From Selaginella moellendorffii (taxonomy: Eukaryota > Streptophyta > Lycopodiopsida > Selaginellales > Selaginellaceae): 64,000 bases of DNA. The notes below the pieces were generated by a model, which worked only from the letters and a program-made list of their open reading frames with translations, ran no database searches and was not told where the DNA came from. A program made the position numbers and the translations under genes. Of the stretch, positions 35,516-45,453 are shown in pieces. The stretch covers positions 46,954 through 110,953 of the forward strand of contig NW_003314404.1 in assembly GCF_000143415.4 (NCBI RefSeq), in the 5' to 3' direction. The first letter of the stretch is position 1. The number at the start of each line of letters is the position of its first letter.

Positions 35516-37557
35516 CCCGCCCTAAAATTTTAGATAGCTGGCGCTGACGTGTTTTTATTTAGGGCTATTAAGTTCATATTAGCTATTAAATTAAAGGTAT
35601 GAGGAAAACATGGTTTGTGACCGTCGAAACAATTTGATAATGTTTATATTTCTTGGTTTATAATTTATATTTATAGCATGTAATTTGTAAAGCAAACTAT
35701 AACCTAAGACAATAGCGAATACAACTTGATGACAACTGAGGACAATCAAAATCAACCGAGGACAACCAAAGTAAAAAAAAAAATGTTATACATTGCATGT
35801 GGCAACATTTAGTTTGCTTAATAATAGTTTTATTATTACTTATTAATCTAATTGATCAAATAAAATTTATAATTATAAGCATGTTTGTAATTTATAAACA
35901 CAAGATTAATATTATTGCATATCAACCATTAGATAATAGAATATAAAAAAATATACTAGAAAGTGTTTAAGAAAGTTTATAAATTATAAATACAAAATTA
36001 ATCTAAATGAATAACAACCGTTAGATGGTAAAATATCCTAGAATATCTAAGTATATTCTCAGATTTGCTTAAGCAAACCAAAAATTAATCCAAGTTATAT
36101 AATATATGGAACCTCCGCATGACTACCACTTTCTTTTTCTTTTTTTCATTTTTGCAATGTCAATGGGTTATTGTGTTGGAGACCAATTGCACATAGGAGC
36201 AGAGATAAGGGTTTTGTATTTATAGGGGTTTTTGCTAGTAGTGCAAGAAGGTTTCATTTAGTAGGTTGCATCAGTTTGATGTTGTTTAAAGAGCTTGTTT
36301 GTCTCTTTAAAGCAAAGCAAGATGGATAATAATTTTCATTTCTTTGCCTTTCTTAATTTAGGCCTTCACAGCTATTGGCAAGGGCTCTACTAAATCACTA
36401 GTAGTTACTGAAGGAAGTTCAGAGTATGTTTTCCTTATATTTATGCTGCATGTTTAACCATTTCACAAGGTATAACAAATTTGGGCATGTAAGAATTGAT
36501 GTATTAATGAGTTCTTCACTACTCATTCTTGGATTTACAAAACATTATGGTCCTAGAGAAAGCTTGGAACCACCGTCTTCACATTAGAAATTGCAACAAA
36601 CCTTAGGAACAGAAATTGCTTATTTTTTAGAGGCATCCTCTTGTTTGTGACCAAGCTTTTAAGACTCATTCAGTGAAGCCTCTTGTTCATAACCAAACTC
36701 ATAGCATGCATTAGAAGAAATCTATGGTACTGGGAATCCTAGTGAAGCCTCCCAGGTGCACCAGGGCAAAGGTGTGTGGAAAGTGGACAGGAAAGGGCTA
36801 TGATCCCACCCATGGCCATTCCATAGCCAAGAAGATTCTAGTGAATATTTTATAACCAAGAAAGTTGGCTCAATTTTTTGGGCAGTACCACACGGACTAG
36901 TTTGTCTTCATTGTCCATTAGTTGTGACTTTGATTGTCCTCGGTTGTCTTTGTTTGTCCTTAGTTGTCACCAAGTTTATTCTGTTGTCACTGGATTGTCT
37001 TCAGTTTACATATTAGCTATTAAACTGATAAGAAGAGATTTTAGCCAAAAGAAAAAGGTACAAGGAAGATTAAAAAGCTAATCTTTCAAACCAATATAAG
37101 ACAGGATATACGTACTGATTGTGAGGAAAGCTGGTTGAAATAGTGTGTTCCTCTATCAGCCAAAACAGTGACCATTTAAGATTACAGAGCATAAGTTTGA
37201 GAGCCTTTGTCCACTTCTCTAGGTGGTTGTTTGTCCACTCGATTGCAATAGCTTCCACCTTGTGCAACAATAGACACGGGCATTGTTTTCATCCACAAAA
37301 CAAGAAACAGAAAAACAGCTTACATGAAGGCGGAAATTGTTGATTGTTCCAAAATCCCCGTTGTGCCAAATGTGAAACGCCTAGTTAAGAACATTTGCAT
37401 CAGCAAATTCCAGCACCCCTGTTGAATCTCCGCTCGCCATCGCTTAGGGTTCACTTGTGTATCCAATCAATCTGTATGCTAGAAAATATAAGTACCCGTA
37501 CAAGCTGAAGATCCTAATCACTTACGAGTCTGTAGAATTTTGTGGAGATTGTGATAG
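35516..37557. other. AT-rich intergenic region with candidate insertion
   Basis: No gene is seen. The first 60 bases belong to the promoter of the minus-strand TPM gene. The candidate insertion 35575-37024 is listed separately. The segment 37025-37557 presumably includes the 3' flank of the unrecognised gene ending at 37558. Confidence 0.55.
35575..37024. mobile_element. Candidate 1.4-kb insertion flanked by 16-bp direct repeats
   Basis: The 16-mer catattagctattaaa occurs at 35575-35590 and again at 37009-37024 in the same orientation. Just inside are related GACAAC-rich blocks in opposite orientation: 35700-35775 (acaactgaggacaatcaaaatcaaccgaggacaac) and 36895-36995 (tttgattgtcctcggttgtc and ttgtccttagttgtcacc). 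The sequence between is AT-rich without a coding frame. Long target duplications suggest a retroposon-type insertion, while inverted subterminal blocks suggest a DNA element; I cannot decide between them. Confidence 0.45.
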
Positions 37558-38454
37558 CTAGAAACAATAGTTGGGAGGACCCTTGGCCCGTTTCAAGTAG
37601 GCATCCTGGATGCACTTAAGATCCAGTTTTATGTGATCGCCAAATCGCTCCTTGATGCTGTCAGAATCCAAAGGACCGCCTTGGAGCATCTTGGTGGTGG
37701 CTAGTCTGAGCTCGTACTCGGGCAAGCCAGGCTGGTCACAGGCAGGCCCGCCAAGCCCAACGCCAGTCACCTCGATCCCCTTGCTCCTCAGGAACTCCAG
37801 AGTCTTGGGACGCAGGCCTTGCTCGCCGAATGAAACCGCAGTAGTGCACGCCACGCTACCATCTTCCATCCGCTCGTGTACCACGGCCAGCATGGGCATC
37901 AGAGCAGCAGGATCAGACTCGCGGTAGTAGAACTTGAGCGCCAGGAAGATCTGCACTCTGGAGTCGTGGACGTTGAAGTAGCAATCGGTGTAGGAGAGCA
38001 GCTCCGGCAGCGTCTGGCACACGCCGATGTCGAGGATGAAGCGCTGGCAGGGCAAGTTGGAGGTGAGAGCACGACGATCCGGACGCTCGGTGCGGGAAAC
38101 CGTTGGCTCGTATCCACCCAACATGTTCATCCGGATGCTCCTCTTGTCGGGGTGGAAGAGGGAGGGGATCGCGTCCACAGGTGGATCAATCGCGCGGCGC
38201 ACTTTCTCCCTGACGAGCTCGCAGTGCGGGTGTGCGTCGGAGAGGAACACCCTTCCGCTTCGCATCACGCACCTGCAGCACAGTTTCTCGCACTCGTGGT
38301 ACTTGAAGAACTTGGCCGTGTTCCATCCCTTGCCCAGTGTCACATCCTCCCGCTTGTTGAACGCCTCCCAGTCGAGATCGTCCTCGTGCTCTGTCTTCTC
38401 CAACGCGACCCCGACCGCACGAATGTATTTGGTTCTGAATGACTCCCTCGGCAT
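37558..38454 (-). CDS. Unrecognised protein, 298 aa
   Basis: A single uninterrupted minus-strand frame from MPRESFRTKYIRAVGVALEK to KGPPNYCF. Base composition is GC-rich and codon-like, unlike the AT-rich DNA on its right-hand side (37025-37550). I recognise no domain. Visible points: a Cys-rich segment (HECEKLCCRCVMRSGR, about residues 52-67), a central part with alternating hydrophobic and charged strands (CQRFILDIGVCQ, VQIFLALKFYYRES, LMPMLAVVHERMEDG) and a C-terminus LDLKCIQDAYLKRAKGPPNY. No signal peptide or membrane segment is seen. A degenerate internally deleted copy of its 5' half lies at about 38878-39061, so the gene has been duplicated locally. It may belong to a lineage-restricted family; I give no function. 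Confidence 0.7.
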   Translation of the reverse strand: MPRESFRTKYIRAVGVALEKTEHEDDLDWEAFNKREDVTLGKGWNTAKFFKYHECEKLCCRCVMRSGRVFLSDAHPHCELVREKVRRAIDPPVDAIPSLFHPDKRSIRMNMLGGYEPTVSRTERPDRRALTSNLPCQRFILDIGVCQTLPELLSYTDCYFNVHDSRVQIFLALKFYYRESDPAALMPMLAVVHERMEDGSVACTTAVSFGEQGLRPKTLEFLRSKGIEVTGVGLGGPACDQPGLPEYELRLATTKMLQGGPLDSDSIKERFGDHIKLDLKCIQDAYLKRAKGPPNYCF

Positions 38455-38524
38455 GGTCTTCTCAAATTCTCAAGAACCCTAAAAAGATGAACACCATAAT
38501 TTAAGACGATAATATTCTAGCAAT

Positions 38525-38825
38525 ATTTTTGGTTTATTGGTAGAGCGAGCTCCCGAGTTCCAAGGAAAACGACCATCGCTGACCACCAGTGGAGAGGGAG
38601 CGTAGTGCGAGGAAGGAGAGTTACCAGGAAGAAATGCAACGTGTGGTCACACGAGAATCTACACGAGAACCAGACGCACATATGCTCAGAGGGATGGAAC
38701 TTGAGGGACATACGCAAAGCCTCCAATTGAGTCTAAAGAGCGAGAGAGAGAGAGAAACAAGGCTGGTTGAAATGCCATTTACATGGCTTGCCAGTTCCTA
38801 GCTGCGATTTGTCCTGGATCGTGTA
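38525..38825 (-). pseudogene. Fragment of ZIFL last exons (truncated duplicate)
   Basis: This stretch aligns with the last three exons of the ZIFL gene. ggtttattggtagag followed by gagttccaaggaaaacga corresponds to exon 18, and aagcctccaattga followed by gctggttgaaatgccattt and gccagttcctagctgcga corresponds to exon 16. Small insertions and deletions (for example acatggcttgcc inside exon 16) destroy the frame. It lies between the unrecognised gene and that gene's own fragment. Confidence 0.8.
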
Positions 38826-38877
38826 CTTTAAAACTATTTTAGTTCCAAATACAAGAACCACAACTTTTTTGCAAGGA

Positions 38878-39061
38878 TGGCATGCGCCGATGTCGAGGAT
38901 GAAGCGCTGACACGGCATGTGTGAGGTGTGTCGGAGAGGATCGCATTACGCACCTACTTGAAGAACTTGGCCGTGCTCCATCCCTCCCAGTTTCACATCC
39001 TCCCGCTTGTTGAACAACACTCAAACCCCTCTAACGCGACGGCCGCGTAAATGTTCTGAAT
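38878..39061 (-). pseudogene. Fragment of the unrecognised 298-aa gene
   Basis: Near-identical words to 37558-38454 occur in the same order: cgccgatgtcgaggatgaagcgctg, gtgtcggagagga, tacttgaagaacttggccgtg, cacatcctcccgcttgttgaac and aacgcgac. Several blocks in between are missing, so it is an internally deleted pseudogene fragment on the minus strand. Confidence 0.85.
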
Positions 39062-39127
39062 AGAGATTGTCAGGAACTCTACAAAGAATAAGATCTCAAT
39101 AATCCAACTAACATTATATTGACTTGA

Positions 39128-41465
39128 CTATACATGGTGGAATTTTGGTTTATTGGTAGAGCTAGGAAGAATTGGCTCCCAAGTTCCAAGGAAAACGACG
39201 ATCGCAAAGCCGCCAAGGAAAGAAAATAGTAGCTGATTACCTGTAGAGAGGGAGCGTAAACTTGCGAGCAAGCATTCGCATTGTTTACCAGGAAGAAATG
39301 TGGTGTCTGGTCGGGCCTGGGCACACGAGAATCTACACGAGAAACAAACGCACATATGCTGAGAACGAAACCTGAGGGACTTACATGAAGCCTCCAATTG
39401 AAGGGCCTAAAGCTCGAGAGAGAGAAACGAGGCTGGTTGAAATGCCATTTGCAGTTCCTAGCTGCGATATTTCCTGGAATGGAAAATATCATCGTTTCAG
39501 GCTCACATCCAAATACATACCACTGAGTTGTTGACGAGAATAAACAACGCAGTGATTGTTACTGCCTGCAATATCGAAGAGAAGAGAAATCTAGAAAAGT
39601 AAATGGTGAAACAAGTCGTACCGATAAGCCGGTTTTAATAACTATAACGATAATCACGGTAACGTAGCAAGCAACACCTTGAAGCTTTGGGAGAAATGGA
39701 TATGGCACTAACACTATTAGGCTTAGAACCTGAAAAACAAGGAAGATCCTGGAATGGTAAACGAAATATACTTACAGTGCCTGTCCGCGCTACCAAAATT
39801 GGACCATAACGGTTTATGAGCATGGGAAAAATAAACAGCATATTAAACACCAGGCAAACACCTGAGATGGAAAAAATAAAAGAGAAAACAATGTCACAGC
39901 TTGAAATAAACTCTTGAGTTCGTCACCTGTAAATGCGAGAACCAAACCAACAGTTTGGCTTGACCATCTGAGTCCACCAGGACTTACAGCCCAAAGTGGA
40001 AAAGTCTGCAAATTTGACCAAAAAAATGATAACGAAGAAACATAAAGGAGAAATCGAAACCAAAGTTTTACCTCATTGTATGAAATCTCGTGAAAAGCCC
40101 ACAAGCAGTAGACGACGTTGGATATCCAGAAAGAATAGTTTCTAAATATCGAGTTACTCTTCTCGCTTTTGTTGGGAGATGCAATGATATGGTTATGCCG
40201 AGTTTCCTGGTGAGAGCACTCGCGATCAGATAATCTACTGGAAATTCAGGACTCACCGGAAGGTGGAGGAGGGAAAACATCAAAAAAAAAGTGAATAACG
40301 ACAATGCTAGCGGTGGAAGCAAATACGGATATCTGTTCAAGCGTTTTTGTACAGAACACTTCTTCGTCAGAACATTCCGCCTACCTGTCAAAGAACGTGT
40401 TCTCAAAAAGACCAGGATACTTCTCTGCAGGCTGGAAACAGAGAAAAGCAAGTAAAGAAGAGGAGTAAGATATAGATCTCCAAGTGATGAAACCTTTGAT
40501 AAAAAGCCTCCAATGCTTGGACCAATGATCAGTCCCAGTCCCCAAACTATAGTATTCTAGAAATCAAGAAAAACGTTATGCCGATCTCGGAACCCAGAGG
40601 ATCTAAAGCTTACAGTCGACAGTCCAAAAGGGCGATGCTCAATACTAGAAATCTCCGTCGCATAAACCTGGGAAACGTTCGCTAAACGCAGAAACTTTAT
40701 ATTCTACTTACCGCCAAAATGGCAAACAGACCATTGCCCGCTCCAAGCAGAAAGCGCGTTATGAATGCCATCCAGACAGAGGTACTCACACCGAACAAAG
40801 CATTGAACACAATCCTGCAGGTAATGACGAGAATAAGAAAAAACATGTAACCACGAATGAAGCCTTACAAGGAGAGCATCCCGCAAAAGATGACCGGTTT
40901 TCTTCCGTGGTGATCGGCCATATATCCCCACGCAAAACCGGTAGCAGTTCTTCCAACCATGTATCCACTGGCTGTTTAGCTTAATGAATAACAAAGAAAG
41001 AAGGAAGAAATCACTGCATTACCAATGAGGCCGGCGAATGTGCCAATCTTCCTCTTGTCGACATGGAAATCTTCAACCTGTTGAAAGCGAAAACAAAGGA
41101 CTATAGGTGAAGCAGTATCAACGTTGTATGCCGTACCATAAAATAAAGGAATGGATAGAGGATCTGGATCGGTAGCGCTGCGCGGCAAAGAATGGAACTG
41201 TTTTGGTGATCTCAAGTGTAGTCTCTCAAGTTACCATTCAGCATCGACATGGTTAGGACGACGAGCATCATTCCTCTGGGAAAAGGAGCTCCCGAGCGTT
41301 GCAAATGCGAGCATTTGCATCCGGGGCATCCCTCCACGATGTGCGTTTGGTGCTGCTCCTCGTCCTCAGGGGCGAGCAAACCCTGTAAACAGTTGATTGA
41401 GAATCAAAACCGAGCAAAGAACATCGCCATACCTCGCAGAGCGCGTTGAAAGAGCTCTGGGACAT
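39128..41465 (-). CDS. ZIFL-type major facilitator transporter (zinc-induced facilitator-like)
   Basis: An 18-exon minus-strand model gives 473 aa, the normal ZIFL length. Exons: 41465-41433, 41382-41235, 41177-41137, 41077-41023, 40971-40869, 40814-40712, 40667-40614, 40556-40494, 40431-40385, 40332-40257, 40206-40072, 40005-39927, 39861-39776, 39729-39622, 39565-39521, 39473-39385, 39332-39289, 39240-39128. Family marks: the Cys motif GCPGCKC near residue 33, ALPIQILYPFLYFMVEDF in TM1, MADHHGRKPVIFCG (the MFS loop 2-3 motif) and WGLGLIIGPSIGGFL. The central loop starts HLPETRHNH, and ISQLGTANGISTSLVSLSRALGPSIGG and AQARPDTTFLPG follow toward the end. ZIFL proteins are H+-coupled exporters in vacuolar or plasma membranes handling zinc, potassium, auxin or metal chelators; the substrate here is open. 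All phases agree and no stop interrupts the model, so this is the intact member of the local cluster. Confidence 0.92.
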
Positions 41466-42024
41466 CTCAATAGTTGTGAAATATCAAAGTTTGGACACTT
41501 TACATGTCCGCGTAAGACAAGATCGTGGTAAGATGTCCAATCCTTTAACAGTCCAGATTGTACAAAACTGAGGAGTAAAGAAAGAAAGTGAATTTGAGCA
41601 AGGAAGTAGACAATGATCGCTGCACAATGCTCCAAATCAAATGAAGGATTAAACAAACTTCAATGTTGAGTTGCAAGAATGAGCTCACAAATGGCAAACC
41701 GCAGAGCGAAAATGACTCCATGATCGCCAGACTTTTTATTTACAGCAGTTGCTATCTGAAAGAGTAATCATAAATCATCACAAACAGTTAACTAAACCGA
41801 GAATGACTAGACGACATAGAGAGATAAAATATTTCATAGTTTGCAAAAATAATTTTTCTTTCCTCAAAATCACACAAGCACCACAAAGGTGAAGAAAAGA
41901 TGGAAAGTAAATCGATACCTGGATTGCGGCATCAGATTTTGGGGGAAGGACTAAAGCATATAACTCTGCAAAAAAACAAAAAAAAACACCAGTTTTTGTT
42001 TACAAGAAAGTGCTTAAAATTTCC

Positions 42025-42622
42025 CGCGAGTGAAGCCTCCAATTGAAGGGCCTAGAAAGAAACAAGGCTCCATTTGCAGTTTCTAGCTGCGATTTTTCCT
42101 GTGTCCCTTCGTTTTCGAGCTCGCAACTGAATACATGCCACTGAGTTGTTGACGAGAATAAAGAACACAGTCCCTGCAATATCGAATAGAAGAGAAATCT
42201 AGGAAACGAAATGGTGAAACGAGTCGTACCGATAAGCCAGTTTTAATAACTACAACGATGAGACAGTATAGCAAGCAACACCTTGAAGCTTTGGGAGAAA
42301 TGGATATGGCAGTAACACTAGTACAACAAGGACGCCACCGACGCAAAAAAGATAATCCAACTTGCATTTTTGCATCCATCAGTCTCATGCTTCCAGTTGG
42401 GCACTATAAGACTATCAAAACAGCATATATAGATAGATAGAACCTGTAAGACTCTGAAATGGTAACCAAAATATACTTACAGTACCTGTCCGAGGAACCA
42501 AAATTGGATCATATCGGCTTACGAGTCCATATTCAGAGTCTGCAAACAGTTGATTGTGAATCCAGAAACCTTCCATACCTCGCAGAGCTCGTTGAAAGAA
42601 GTCTGGGACATACACTTTATAA
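42025..42622 (-). pseudogene. Truncated ZIFL copy: exon 1 joined to C-terminal exons
   Basis: Reading the minus strand, an intact copy of exon 1 (MSQTSFNELCE) and its donor at about 42610-42575 is followed by an intron. Then come sequences matching exon 13 (PILVxRTGT), exon 14 (VPYPFLPKLQGVA-like DNA caagcaacaccttgaagctttggg), exon 15 and part of exon 16. Exons 2-12 are missing, and the joined frame meets TAG/TAA stops soon after exon 1. About 115 bp at 42325-42440 has no counterpart in the intact gene, as if inserted or replaced. The 5' flank (42615-42790) is also homologous to the 5' flank of the intact gene (41466-41730). Confidence 0.88.
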
Positions 42623-42790
42623 GATGTCTATTGCTCAACTCGAACACGATTGATAATACTTGTACAAAACTATTCAATGTAATAAGAAAAGGACAGGAAG
42701 AAAGTGAAAAAGAGGGATCTACAAACGAAGGAATGATCGAGCAAAAGTCAATGTTATGTCAAGAATGAGTTCAGAAATTGCAGCGAAAAT

Positions 42791-44900
42791 GAGTATATGC
42801 GTGAAACAAACACAAACACGCGAAAAAACTTTCATAGTTTGCAAGAGAATAGAACGCGAACCTTCTTTCGGGGCAGCCAGATAGCTTTGTTTTCCTGCTC
42901 CAGAGAAACTATACCTTCAAGCATGTAGGAGCAGAGAAATAAAAGAAGCTGTCTCGCATATACAATGCGTTTCCACTACCACAGTACTGCCAACCTCGTC
43001 CAGAAGCTGTTGCGAAATAAGATCTTCCTAGCACAGCATGAGTTAAAGAGAGAACTAAAAAAAAGGAATACGAACAGTGGACGTCGGTACCGACTATACG
43101 AGACGGCAACGAAATGAAAACGAGTGCTGCCAGATCCACTAACTCTGCAAACATATATAAAACTACACATTTTTAATGATAGAACTCACAAAATAAATGT
43201 GCAAGAACTGGCAATACCATCGAAGAAACTACATTCTTTTCCCGAAATCAACCACAAAAGCGTGAGAATGAAAGAACCACTAAGAGATGGAAGCTAGAGG
43301 GATACCTGCCCTCAAGAGCCCTAACGTTTAGAAACTCAAAGTTAAAAAATGGGGGGAGCGCGTCATTGGCGATCCGCCGAGAGATCTCGCAATGTCCACA
43401 TCGCCAGCTCCTCCGGCGCTCTCACACAGGTAAAGCTGGTCCCTGACTGCCCTGCAAATCCCATTCCTTTCTTTATGAGCCCTTGCTTGTTTCGTGTCGG
43501 AAACGAAGAAGCGCTCTGTGTATGTGTGTGTCTTTGCCGTGTCTTGAATCAAGCAGCCATGTCCAGCGCTGTATAGCCTAGATGGATCATCATCGCAGCT
43601 TTATTCTGTGCCCAGCGAGATCTTTTTGTTGGAGCACTTTTCCTTTTGGCATAGCTCGTCTCGCCTGTGTGTTAAGTTTCCTCCCTCTTCGTGTTCAGTC
43701 CATCTTCGGCTGGATTTGCCTTGCTGGTAGGATGCATTCGTGCCAGAGATGGAAAAGAAGGCAAGAAACTCACTCGCGGTCGCTCACTGCGATTTCTGCT
43801 TGGTATGTGATATTTTTCCTAGCTTTGGTGCACGGAAAAGAACACGGTGTTCTTTTGTGCTTGTTGTCCTTGCGTCAATCACTGTGTCATTGACGCCATT
43901 ACGTCGCTGTGTCTGTAGGACGTCGTTTCGCGAGTGTGAATGAGGATGAAACTACAGCTTGCTCTCTCCCTTATCCTTTCGATCCGAACTTTGCTTTCCC
44001 GTTTTTACGTTCTTGCCTTACTCCCGTTTTTCTTTGTTCCCGCAAGCACGCATTTCCAGGAGTGGAAGAGTACGATTGAGTTTTTGGAGCTCTCCATAGA
44101 TTGGTGCACGAGTACTCATCGCAAACATATGGACTACAACTCTCCTCCCGTCCTGAAACTCGCTGGAGCGTTTGAGAGCAACGAGACATATCGATATGGG
44201 ACACACGCAGACAAGCCTTTGACAGGACACTCGTGGAAGCGAGAAACATGGACACATGAATGAGTTTGGAGGCCATTGTTGCTTGCAATCCAATCCAAAG
44301 GAAGGTCAAGATCTCTCTCGTCTCACGACAGTCCTACAATCTGTCCGTGATGCTGGCAATCATCGCCCATCCCCTCCGCAGTGGATCCAAGCTCCAAACA
44401 CGCGAGCTCCTTCGCTGCTGCCGGGAAAATATCTTCCGGTCTTCGTCATCTCTCATCTCGACGCTCCACCCTCTCCCAGGACGGCTTTCGGGTGGAGAAG
44501 TTAAAGTTGGAAGGCAAGCAGATTTTTCCTTCTTTTATTTTTGTTTTCCTCTCTTAACTCTGGATGCCATGCTCCTGCTGCTGCAGCTGATGATGATGGA
44601 ACAGGAGTGACAGCGAACAGAAGGAGAGATAAAAGTTTCCATTGCGTCGTACGAGCCGGGGGACCATATCTGAGTGGCTGCTGCTCGCTCCTGGGACTAA
44701 TTTATTGATTCGGCAGCAGTGCAAGATCCAGAAGGATTTGAGTGGCTGGCGCGACTTGCTGTTGGGCGATGATTGACCAAACGACCTTCCAACGGTGAAT
44801 TTCCTTCAGCTGAAACGCAAACAAGGAAAGAAAGAGAAACAAAGAACAAAGAACAAAAGTCCATGTTAGAACGAAAACGACATGAAACTCTTCAAATCGT
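42791..44900. other. Region without a supported gene
   Basis: The left part may hold another decayed fragment (see findings). Several short open frames at 43349-44610 on the plus strand start with MGGARHWRSAERS at 43349, near plausible splice sites (donor after ACACAG at 43430, donor after TGCTTG at 43802, acceptor CTGTAG at 43919). I could not assemble them into a recognisable protein. A GA/TC-rich composition continues to 44900. Confidence 0.4.
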
Positions 44901-45141
44901 GAGACTCTGATATTCTTCTTTTACTTGCGAGAATCATCATCTTCATCATCATCATCATCGACCATCACCACCGGGAAGGAAAGAAACTCCTGGACTCGAC
45001 CCGACTCGACTTGACTCGAGATCAAAGCCCCCGACTTTTGAACCAGGTGGAAACGTCTTCCTACAAACTCCCGGAGATGGAACTTTGGGAACTTCCGGGG
45101 CGGATCCGCTGCTACGCTACGAGATACTTGAGAGAGGTATG

Positions 45142-45453
45142 TCACTTGTTGTGCATCGGATTGGGAGCACTCCTCACGTAATGCAGATCATCCTCGGCCG
45201 GGGCGGAATCGAGCTTGTTGGAGTTCGTGTCCGGGGCAACGAACTGAGTGGTGGCAGCAGCAGGATCGAGAGGAGCAACGCTGGTAGCCGAGCCCGGCGG
45301 CGTTTGAGACGCGAGCTCCTCCGCCTTGTGCTGCTGCTTCATGGCTTGGGCCAGCTTTCGACTGCTCGCCGAGACCGGGAAGACAAAGTAACAGGACAAA
45401 GCCATGGCCAACAAGAGGAAAACCACGGCATTCTTCGAGCTTCTCTCGGCCAT
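45142..45453 (-). CDS. Small secreted CLE-like peptide precursor
   Basis: An intronless minus-strand ORF of 103 aa when started at MAERSSKNAVV (45453). The frame is open further upstream, but this Met places a signal peptide at the N-terminus (AVVFLLLAMALSCYFVFPVSAS). A variable Ala/Pro/Gln-rich middle follows, and the C-terminus ends HYVRSAPNPMHN plus one Lys before the stop. CLE precursors have exactly this plan: signal peptide, variable region and a C-terminal 12-mer of type R/H-x-V-P-S-G-P-N-P-x-H-N. Matches here are His1, Val3, Ser5, Pro7, Asn8, Pro9, His11 and Asn12. Pro4 is Arg (as in Arabidopsis CLE45, from memory) and Gly6 is Ala, so this would be a divergent member. The normal role is as an extracellular ligand for leucine-rich-repeat receptor kinases. 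The call rests on the short motif plus architecture. Confidence 0.75.
   Translation of the reverse strand: MAERSSKNAVVFLLLAMALSCYFVFPVSASSRKLAQAMKQQHKAEELASQTPPGSATSVAPLDPAAATTQFVAPDTNSNKLDSAPAEDDLHYVRSAPNPMHNK

Noticed and set aside
37876-38442. 188-codon plus-strand ORF opposite the unrecognised gene
   Set aside because: Complementary-frame shadow; the minus-strand frame is longer and its codon pattern is kept in the duplicated fragment.
43349-44610. Series of open frames on the plus strand (MGGARHWRSAERS, MEKKARNSLAVAHCDFCL, EWKSTIEFLELSIDW)
   Set aside because: Splice sites are plausible but different joins give different frames and none matches a family; not enough to call a gene.
44921-45145. 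74-codon minus-strand ORF with an Asp run directly after the CLE-like stop
   Set aside because: The Asp run is an ATC-repeat translation; most likely 3' UTR of the CLE-like gene.
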